Part shown: positions 23,101 to 32,600 of the stretch, one piece after another
Numbering within the stretch: the stretch's first letter is position 1
How the letters are laid out: every line of letters begins with the position of its first letter
NCBI GenBank assembly: GCA_029948255.1
Contig: JALIZF010001734.1
Coordinates: 570,501 to 634,500, forward strand
Length of the DNA: 64,000 nucleotides
Direction of reading: 5' to 3'
Source of the DNA: Telmatactis stephensoni
Lineage: Eukaryota; Cnidaria; Anthozoa; Actiniaria; Isophelliidae
The notes under the pieces: generated by a model
Database searches by the model: none
Seen by the model: the letters and a program-made list of their open reading frames with translations, nothing else
Told to the model about the DNA's origin: nothing
Program-made: the position numbers and the translations under genes

Positions 23101-26100
23101 TGCCTCTTTCTCTTGGGTAGAAGGTGGGGTATCTCGTAAAAAGGATGGTCGCTGTTCAGCTTCTTTTATCCTTTCAAGAAGCTTTTCCTCGCGTTGTTTA
23201 AACTCTTCTTCTTTCTTTAGGGCATCAGCTTCCTTTCTCTTTAACTCCTCTATCTGTTTCTTCTGTAATTGTATCTCCATTTCTAATTTTAGTAAGTCTT
23301 GCTCTTTCTGTTTAAAATGAGACAAACAGTTTTAAGGCCCGGTAATACGAGCAACAAAATCGTACAACTTGTATTGTTGCGTTGCAAGTTGCAGAGCAAA
23401 TGTTGCTCGTATTACCACCCCGCGCGCAACAAATTTTCTTTCAGTGTTGCAAAAAGTAGACAGTACTTCTACTTCGTGCAACAAAGAAAATTTGTTGCGC
23501 GCGGGGTGGTAATACGAGCAAAATTTGCTTTGCAACTTGCAACGTAACAATGTTGCGCGACAAGTTGCACGATTTTGTTGCTCGTATTACCGGGCCTTTA
23601 GTCTAGTTCAACAATGATCCGAATAAATTTGAAAACGCAACTTTTCTCTCCGTTTTCGTAGGTTGCACAGAAGGAAACGCCGTTTTTGTGTGGACGCGTA
23701 CGGAAGACCAAAACGTGGCAAAACATGACAATACGCGTTAAACCTCCGATGTTACCAGGATTTGTGTGGGCGTTAATTAGCACTTATTTCAAAATGTCTC
23801 TAGAAAACTAGTGAAAGTTCCACTATGCTATCATGATGGAAGCTAGTCAGAGGAGATTGTGTATGTCTGTGAAAACGGCACCGCACGGGCACGGCAGGAA
23901 TTTTGAAGATGTTTTTATAGACAACACGGCACTGATAGTCTACGGACACGGCACGGTGCGATACGTTTTAAACTCATACAAAATCTGCTCTAGAGTCGTT
24001 TTCGTATGAGTGGGAACACTGTACGGTTACGATACGATACGGTTACGGCATGAATTTCGAATGTTTTTTATAGACATTACGGCACTGACACGGTCACGGT
24101 ACGGCGTGGTAAGTTTCCCACTCATACGAAAACGACTCTATACGTAAGTCAATACGAAATTAAAGGTGAGGTGATAAAGAACTGAAGAAAATAGGTGATT
24201 CACCATCATTGTTCATAAGAGCATCTAAAGATTAGTTTAGCTATTCCTATAAAATACCTTTAACAACAGAGCTTTTAAATCTTCGTTTTCTCTCAAGTCA
24301 TTTCTAAGTTTTTTGAAGTTGTTATTAAAATCCTCCTTCACTGTGAAAAAAAATCAGACAATGAGCAACAAAAGTTAGCCACAAATTCCATTTGTATACG
24401 AAATGACCAAATTTAACTCACATTCGTCAACCATGTGAAAGGACTTCTCTGCTGCAGATGTGAGCTTCTCAGCATTCTTACTATTTGTAGTTATGGATGA
24501 ATGTAAACTGTCTTTGAAAGACTGCATTGCGTTCTGTACCTATAAACGTTAAAAATTAAACTGAACTCATCTGGCTATAGGACAATGACATTGCTTGCAC
24601 AATTGCATAAAGTTAATGTGTTTAATGATCAGAAACGCGATACAACTTGATACAAAGCTTTTTCTGCAACATTGCGCGCAACGCAAATGCACCGTGTGTC
24701 CATCCCTGCAATGTTGCGCGCAACGTCACAGAAAAAGCAGTGGACGTAGAACTCGGTCCTAAACCTGCAACTCTTGTGCGTAATTGCGCGAACTTGTTTT
24801 AGAGGCGGACACACGTTGCGTCTTTGTTGCACATATTGTTCTCGTGTTTTCTAGAACCCATTTCATTACATTTGTCTGCTTGATGCAAGTGATCATTACG
24901 CGCAACTGAATTATCAGTTTTTCATCCTAGTTGTCATCATTTGGACAATTATCTAGCATCTCATCGTCATAAACATATATAATGATACCATACATATAGG
25001 AAATTATGATTTTCTCACCTCCTTGGTATAGTCCTTCAATAATCCAATAAAGCTATCCAGGAGTTCTCTGTATATTCAAATGTATGAGTATGTCAACCTT
25101 TGAAAAATACGACTTTTGACGAATAAAATTACAAAATACATTAATATGACACTCTGTGTGCCTTGTAAAGTTATTATAAATGTAAAGAAAGCCCTATTTC
25201 ACGGGTTTTTTAGATCTCCCTCCCTTTTCCCTTTAATTGTTTAATGTTGTCAGATAATGAGCTTGCATGGGCTGCCCGTGCGCTCTGTTGGGACCAAACA
25301 GGTGCATTCCATTCCTGCTGGCTTTATAAGAATTTTGGAATGCACATGGTCCTAACAGAGCCCCTTTCCCACATTAGAAGAAACATTAACATTATTACTC
25401 CACATTTTTTTGCTAAAGTCGTTTTGGTCGACTCTGGGGATATTGCGTTGCTACGTTGATTCCAACCAAGTTTGAAACCCACAGCTATTTTATCTCAAAA
25501 CGCCCTAATAAATTTGCTCTCTAAAGTTAGAAAATAGGTCTTTGTTCTATGGAAAATGAGGGGGTAGGACACCCTCCATAAACCACTCTGCCGTCTAAAA
25601 CAAAGTCCCCACCCCTATATAAAAAAGGTTATATCCTCGAAATCGGATCTTTTCAGACTCCCTTGTCCATATAATACCTTTGATCTCGCTCAACAGCTTT
25701 TAGTTTCTGAGCTTCAATAAACTCTTTGAAGCTCTCTGTTTGTCCTTTTTCGTGGTCGTGCTTGTTTTGGTCTGAAAACAGTGGAGGATTCGACAAGTAT
25801 TTCATGTAGTATTTAACAGGCTCCTCCTGTAACAAATCATTTCAATCGATTATAAACAATTCTTAGCATAATTCTGACTGAATGCAAAAAAATTAAGTAG
25901 ACGATGAATATATTGTCTTACAAGATTACCTCGTTAGCTTTCTGCGAACTCCCCATACACCAGCCATCATAGTTTGAATCGTGTTTTTGAAGTTGCTGAG
26001 AGCTCTTTGGCTGTGAGCTAAGCAGCTCCAAAGAGCTCGATTGTGATTGTTGAGATCCACTTGCTGCTTGGCTGAACTGTTGACTGTCCCAAAAATCGCG

Positions 26101-26254
26101 GCTTTTTAAAAAGAACAGTAACAGCAACATGATCCCATTAAACCTATCCAGTTCAGGCGATATTTTGCAAAGGATGAAAGCTCTTTTATACTCACCAAGG
26201 GTTAGGGTTAAAAAGGTCGCGAGTTGAGACAACATTTTGTATGGGTCCAAACAT
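20137..26254 (-). CDS. IHO1/CCDC36-like meiotic recombination protein
   Basis: Eleven exons join in phase: 26196-26254 (start), 25930-26101, 25678-25826, 25019-25067, 24422-24539, 24258-24340, 22650-23307, 21956-22081, 21031-21533, 20517-20595 and 20137-20213 (stop). They give 690 residues. The N-terminus MFGPIQNVVSTRDLFNPNP, then DFWDSQQFSQ, KYLSNPPLF and SFKEFIEAQKLKA, has the order and spacing of conserved N-terminal motifs of vertebrate IHO1. A coiled coil follows (exons 4-7, strongest in KKQIEELKRKEADALKKEEE). The second half is disordered with a basic patch KPKKKPKKCKGK. IHO1 (Mer2/Rec15 family) binds HORMAD1 on meiotic axes and promotes SPO11 break formation. Exon structure is firmer than the family name, since Mer2 relatives diverge fast. 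Intron 7 contains a minisatellite. Confidence 0.62.
22256..22520. repeat. 18-bp minisatellite inside the IHO1-like gene
   Basis: About 14 imperfect copies of GTTTCGTTGTGCGTGACA lie in intron 7. Flanking sequence with GCAACGTTGTGCGCAAC suggests the array grew inside a GCAAC-rich element related to 24629-24850. All frames are open because the unit is a multiple of three without stops. Confidence 0.9.
23332..23600. mobile_element. Foldback element, AAGGCCCGGTAATACGAGCA type
   Basis: About 130-bp arms: AAGGCCCGGTAATACGAGC at the left and its complement at the right, with GGTAATACGAGCAA and CGCGCGCAACAAATTTTC also inverted inside. It lies in intron 6 of the IHO1-like gene. Confidence 0.85.
23993..24138. 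mobile_element. TA-flanked MITE, family TCGTATGAGTGGG (copy 2)
   Basis: GAGTCGTTTTCGTATGAGTG and the inverted right end, flanked by TA. A more decayed relative with GGCACGG repeats lies just upstream (about 23870-23985). Confidence 0.8.
24629..24850. repeat. GCAAC/TTGCGCG-rich inverted-repeat element
   Basis: CTGCAACATTGCGCGCAACG and CTGCAATGTTGCGCGCAACG occur 60 bp apart. TGATACAAAGC-like sequence is shared with 22180-22240. It is probably a decayed element of the same family as the one hosting the 18-bp minisatellite. Confidence 0.55.
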
Positions 26255-26612
26255 TTTTCGTAGGGATTTTTATGCCGTGCTACATCGTTACTCAAACATA
26301 TTTCTTCATTCGTGCTGCTGTAATATTCAGAAGAAAAATACTTCCAAAAGAAACGATAAATGAAAGCAAATTTGACATAAAAAACGATTGCAAGTCTAGT
26401 CAAGAAGAAAACCACCAACTAATTTTTTGATGATGACGTCAAAGTTTTTGTCTTCGGGCGCGTCCGCGCTCACACAAAAAGAGCGCGAAATTTTCCCGCC
26501 ATAAATCATCTGGTGCAAAATTGTCAAGATTGTTCAAAATATTTTGTAAACCAAATTTCTGAAAAACAATTCAGGCCAGAATATACCAACTAAAAATCCT
26601 CCTCCTAATTTA

Positions 26613-26909
26613 TCATGAATTTTCCAGACGACTTTCGCGCGAGGAAAAATTTGCGAGAGTTTGGAGTTCCTGTGGTCTTTGCTGCATTGGGCATGCAGTT
26701 TTGGGCAACCTGCGCGTGCGGAAAAAAACAAACACTGAATATAATAATTTTGTAATAAAAGAACTCTTGTAAACCTTGTTCATGTAAAGTGTTTTTACGT
26801 ACAGTAGCAAACGAAGCCCAAACAGTACAGAAGCCGCCAACGCGTATGACCACAGGAAGCCCACTTCAAAAATAATAGTGGTTCTAAAAAATTTTAGTGA
26901 CTTTGCCAT
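26613..26909 (-). CDS. Candidate two-exon small membrane protein (doubtful)
   Basis: ATG 26909 (context GCGATGG) opens a frame with one strong hydrophobic segment (VGFLWSYALAASVLFGLRLLL). A donor GTACGT at 26802 and an acceptor after CGCACGCGCAG at 26710 join 26803-26909 to 26613-26709 in phase, giving 67 residues ending SRLENS. I do not recognise the protein. It could be a real single-pass microprotein or chance. It lies just upstream of the IHO1-like gene on the same strand. Confidence 0.22.
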   Translation of the reverse strand: MAKSLKFFRTTIIFEVGFLWSYALAASVLFGLRLLLYVKTLYMNKVYKSSFITKLLYSVFVFFRTRRLPKTACPMQQRPQELQTLANFSSRESRLENS

Positions 26910-26976
26910 CGCGCGCGCAAGGTTTGATTTTTACGTTTACGTGGGCAGCTAGTATTATAGTCTCTTGGTGGTCTTA

Positions 26977-27103
26977 GAGCAGTTTTCGCACGAGTGGGAA
27001 ACTGACCGTATCGCACCGTGTCAGTGCCGTAATCGGTCTATGAAAACATCGTTGACCGTAACTTGTACGGTCAGCTTCCCACTCATACGAAAACCTACCG
27101 CTC
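26977..27103. mobile_element. TA-flanked MITE, family TCGTATGAGTGGG (copy 3)
   Basis: GAGCAGTTTTCGCACGAGTG and an inverted right end (CCACTCATACGAAAAC), flanked by TA, with internal GACCGTA motifs as in copy 1. Confidence 0.8.
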
Positions 27104-27105
27104 TA

Positions 27106-29682
27106 ATAAATTGCCACATGACACAGGTAACCTAAACGAATATTCATAGCGTAAATCGTTCTTTGAATCAGAGCCAGGAGCATGTGATGCTTGATATATT
27201 GAATAGCCAGGAGTGCTTGTGGTTTGTTCGCTCATTTATTCATTCGTTCGACGTTGATTTAATTCATTCTTTCATTTATTCGTTCGCTCACAGAACAAGG
27301 TGAGGCTCGATAAGAAGAAGACAAAATGTACAAGCTATAACTGTACTCAAAAGAGTTTAAATTGACAGGAACACTATATTGCATTCAGGAATATGAGGAC
27401 AGATTGCCATGCTCATTAAAGTTAGAAACAAAGAAGAATATTAAAATCTCTCACGTAACACGTTTGTCATGCAAACCAGTTGAGAAAAATCGATAACACA
27501 TTCAAGAAATAAATGGAACAAAATTTATCAAGTATCAAGAAACCGAAAAAGAAAAAAAAAAGAGAGTAAAAATGATCATGAAAGCAAAAAGGGAAAAAAA
27601 CAAAAATGTTCCAACCTGCACAGGGCTCGAATCTGTAACCCTTAAATCGGACCCCCCGGAAATGGGAAAAGGATTACTAGATAATTGAAAAAAGTAAAAA
27701 GCTAAAAATGACATTTGGGACGATTCTCCCGAGACATTCAAAGAAGCTGAGACATCGAATCGACTTACGTTACGGACGAAGATTTCAGCCACATCCACGC
27801 TATCCCGGTGCTACATAAAACAGTTGCATGTCTTAGCCTGAAGGCCAGGGAGGGAGACGATATCCGGACCCTAATCCATACCTTTAGATATCACCTTAAA
27901 CCGCTGCGCTATCTAGACACTTAATGATTCTAATGTCTAATTGGGGTAGTCTATTCGGCGAAGTTTCATTGTGATGCTAATAGACTGTTTCAAACCCTTG
28001 GGGAAACAGGAAAACCAATCAAAGTCCAGTAACCGCGTGAATGAATTCAAAAATAAACAGAGGAAAGAGTGAATAAAAGAATAAATTTCCGTGAACATTT
28101 CTAAGTGCATAAGGGTTTTTTGCAAAGTCAAGAAGTTACGCCAAGGACTATTTATGGATTTTACGGGTTTTTTTCTTTTTTTTTTTTTTGCTGGATAATC
28201 ATCAAAACTGATTTCCCGTTCCAGCTTGAGACAAGTTTGAAGGCTTAAAACGTCAGTAAAGTTAAGTACTTCAAACAATTTTAAAATTTGGATAATCTAT
28301 ACAAACTTGATAGTTTGTTGATTCTACGCGTAAGAAGCCCATACAAATTCAGCTGAGAGTACTTTCTAAAGTGTACTTTCTTTATCAATTAAAGCCCTAC
28401 GGGCTTGGTCCGCACTGTCAAGATCTCGGAAGCCTTGCGCGCGCGCGATCGCGAAGTTTTAATCGCCACGAACATCGCACAAACATCAATAGTGAGTTTC
28501 GCTCTCTTAGTATTATGGTCTCTTGCTATCATCCCTTCTTTTCCTTTTACCAAATGCTCACGGAATTATCAGCTTGCAAAGGGGTATGTGATACCATGAT
28601 GCAAGTGGCGTAGACCACCGCGGACAATTATAAGTTCTTTACGAATTTCCCTAGCCAGTTTCGGAATTTGCCAGTTCGCATTGTTCACTGCCTAAATATC
28701 GCTTCCTTGGGGCCCGGGACTGCTCCGCCTCATCCCAAATTCACTAGTGGAGTGGTCCTGGGGAAACGTTTGGAAGTTGTTATGGAAACCTTCTCTCCAA
28801 GCCATAAATGCCTATCACGTCAACACTACTTCTACTGAGTCGAGAATCCCATAGTGTGTCGGATACACTATTGGATTTTCAGTGAGGTAGTGTTGACGTG
28901 ATCGGGTTTGTCGCCGAACACCGTCTGCGAAGTCGTTGACAGATCACGTAGCGTCTGATAAGCAAAGGTAACGGAATGCAGAGGCTGTGGAGAAAGATAG
29001 GCATAGGCTTTCTCCTCAAAGATCTGGAACAAGTGTTGGAATGACCACATTGTTAGTACAATGATCGTTTGTCATTGGACAAGAAATTGACTGAATGTAC
29101 GTATATAAATTTGATGAGTAATTGTGAGGGAGGGACCTCTCTAAGGAGAGAGGGGGCAGCGAAAGGAAGGGGGAAGAGTGTTTTAAATGTTGGTATTCGC
29201 CTTTTCTGGAACAAGACGGATCCTATCAGCACAGAAACACTCAACTCCATTGTTTTCCTCCCTTAGTAAAAACGGACTTGTGAGCCAAGAGTTTTATGCA
29301 TAGAATATTAGAATATAGTGGAAAATAACAGAGTTTGCTGTTATGTGCTGTACTCTCCTTCTCCTTCCTACCTTCACCCCCAACCTTATCCCTTCACATC
29401 CTTTCCTTATTACACAATGCAACTGATAAATCGAGCAAATGACAAACTAAGTCGATATAATTACAGAACTACCTTTATTTGGTTTCGTTTATTTCAAGAG
29501 TATTCATATTTTATAATGTGTGTACCCTGGGGGTAAATTTAGCACATTTCCCTAGTGTACTAGCTAGTCTATAATTGAGAGGCTTATACTGTTTTTATAT
29601 CAATATTATAAGTAATCATCTGTTTTAACAATAGTTTTCTTGGTATACAATTCTAAAATTGTACTGAAACCGCGGCGTGTAT
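27106..29682. other. Gene-free interval upstream of the IHO1-like gene and downstream of BHMT
   Basis: Contains TTCATT/CGTTCG low-complexity DNA near 27220-27300. It also has an imperfect inverted repeat at 28809-28910 (CACGTCAACACTAC type). A codon-biased minus-strand frame at 28868-29050 (MWSFQHLFQIFEEKAYAYL) could be an exon fragment, but I could not place it. Confidence 0.45.
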
Positions 29683-32600
29683 TTACGCGTTTTCCGACGC
29701 TTTTCTCATTACCTCTTCAAGTTCTGTAGCAGATGTCATCTCTCTATGTTGTTGCATGTCTTGATGTCCGGCGACCATTTCAAATCCTTTCGCAGGTTTG
29801 GATAAAGCAGCACTGTAAGGTCGACCAGATGTAGGCTGTAGATTCTCCCAGTACGAGCGGCAGGCTCTACAGGAGTACACATGACAATGGGTGGTTAATA
29901 AAAGCTTTCAATATGTAGACATTGATCTTCTAAATTTTTTTCTAGAAACGGCACAACCAGGAGGCCGACACGTGGGTCACGTGTTTTTGAGATATTTTTA
30001 GAACAACTCTGCAACCAGCAGTCATCTTTTTGCGCTGAAAAGTTTTTAAAGGGCATCAGTTGTCTACTATCGCAAGCTGAAGTCATCTGAATGAAATAAT
30101 TGAAAGAGCTCGGAACACTTTTATAAAAAGCCCACTGGCAAATACGGGCAACATGTCACTGCTGGCTGCAGATGGGTTTCAAAAGGGCGCGCCCTGGCTA
30201 TGCTCTCTTGTATGTTTCTAGTTTAGCCTGAGTTCATGTTTCAAAACATGTTTCAAAGTCCTCCTTGTTCCTAGGAAACAATTAAAGTGGTTAATTAAAT
30301 ATATCCACGTCCGAGACAATAATTGACGTTTATATAATAACTCGCACGGCCGGTTCCAGACCAAACAGAGCGCGCGTAGTACCATGGTACTACGCGCGCT
30401 CTGTTTGGTCTGGAACCGGCCGTGTGTGTGATTACAGTATACACACGCATAATCTTATTTACGCGCGCTCTGATTGGTTGAAATGTTTGGTTGAAATACA
30501 TATTACATAAAACAAATAGCTTCCATTTCTCCGTGGGTCTGCTCCCTAATAGATACATAGAAGACGTCAAAACGCGTTGAGAACAACGGTCACGCCACTC
30601 GACTTCGTTTCGTGGCGTACTATTTCATTCGATCTGTTAGAGTAGAGACGCACGAAAAAATGGAATCTTTTTGTTCAATATTTGCACCTACCTGGCTCTT
30701 ACCCAAGGCTTGGTGTGTTGACGCAGATTGTCACCCCACAACCCACTTTTACTGTGTGAAGCTGGTAACTTACCACGTTCTTTGCTCAACTGTGACAAGA
30801 GTATTGACTTAGAAACTGATTCAGAGGGAAGGAAAAGGGTATTTTTAGCTAACGGTGAACATTTGTGAATTATCCCATCCCAGCGGTCCTCCTGAATAGT
30901 TTGCTTTCGCTTTTACTATGTTTACAAGTTGAAAGTATTTTTAAACTAAGAAAAATAAGATCGGGGGTCTTAGTTATTGCGAGAAAATAATCAACAGATC
31001 AAATTTCAGAGTTTTTAGCCACTCAGAGTGCGCGATTTTACCGGTTTGTGAGGTCTCCCGCTACTTGCCTCTTCAGCAATTGCCCGGATGTGATAGGCTT
31101 CAAAGCCACAACAGCCTCCAATATAGCGAACACCTGCGTCATAGGCTTCTCGTGCATATTTGTAGACGTCGAAGCGATTTAATGTACGCGACTCAAGTGC
31201 TGGAAAAAATCGAAAGAAGATCACTCTTGATATGACAAATAAGATAAAAATTGCACATGCGGCGTAGAGCTATATAGGAGACTGATAACCAGAAGACTGG
31301 GAAACGTGTGTCACGTGATATAGCGAGTTACCGGTTTTTAGACTATTCTTAGAAATGCATCTCGACATCATGACCCTCTTAAAACGTTCGAAGTAACCGA
31401 AGGAGACCGGAGCGAGTTCTAAAATTAGCTCAACTTGAGGCAACACGTCACACTTAGGTGCCGAAGATCGATATAAGTGCGCATGCGCAGTCTCAGTCTC
31501 CTGCTTTCCTCTCCTGACAAACATACCATATGGAAACTCTTGCAAAGTAGTGAATCCTTCCTTCCCAACGACCGGTGTAATATATCCAATGGGTTGAATC
31601 ATCAAGTGTTTTTTGATTCCTGCTTTATCTAAGCCTTTTTTCATTAACCGTATGCTCTCCAGTAATCGGTTAGGACCAAAATGGCAGTTAACTCCAATGA
31701 TATCAGCATCTTAAAGACATATCACAACTATTTAGCTTCTTTGGAGGATCTTTTTTCATCTCAAGATACAACGCACGTGGTATTTGTTCGTGTGGACGAT
31801 TTTCAATGCAAATTTTTCGTTCACAGTTCATCAACCAAAGCGTCCAACACGGTCAAGAGGCCGGGTGTCAATCAATTGGTACCGACACATAGCAAAGTAG
31901 CCTCCTCCGCAGGCAACTCCTTTTATCTCTTGGGCTTCCTGTTGCAAAGACGAGAGACTGGGGGCGAGCCAAAAATGATGAGGGGGGAGGGGGCCAGGGG
32001 GAAAGAAAAACGAGAGGAGTTGCCTGCCAAATAACGAAGACTTGGACTGCGTACTTCACCTTTGAAGACCAGCAGCTGGACCGGGGGTGGGTGGGGAATA
32101 TATTTGCACCTAATTAATGCTAGTAGGGTGGGCTGTGGAAAACTATTTGTATTCTTCTCGAGTATGGCAGATCCTTCATTTCTTGCCGGGGACCCAGTCC
32201 CCTCTCCTCAGCATAACAAAGGAAACCCAAGGGTAAAGAAAGCCCATGAGTTGCCTGCGGAGGAGGCTAATAGCAAAGAAAACTTGACAAGAAAAAAAAT
32301 TCTTCGACCGTTGGTCAAAACTATTTGTCGTAGAAATCTTGTCATAGAACTTTTGTACGTACATGTTGATGGGCCTTAACCCAAGGACTCACCTGCTTTA
32401 GCAAGTTGTACTGCACACTCTTCTACTGGTACGCCGTCTCCGTCGCCATACTGACAAACTGCAACACACATTGCCACGGGAAGACCAGACTGTTTGCAGA
32501 CTTCGGTCGCCCAAACGGCTTCTTCAACATGATCAAATGTCTGTGGAATGTTCATCATAAAAAAGACAAATGAACACTGAATTTCAAGGATACTGAAGTC

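Noticed and set aside
27640..27930. tRNA-like sequences on the minus strand (TAGCGCAGCGGTTTAAGG and GATTCGAGCCC)
   Set aside because: The A-box-like and B-box-like parts are too far apart and the remainder does not fold as a tRNA. It may be a decayed SINE.
28868..29050. 60-codon minus-strand frame MWSFQHLFQIFEEKAYAYL
   Set aside because: Codon choice looks coding-like, but no splice partners or family could be found and part of it overlaps an inverted repeat. A protein search would decide.
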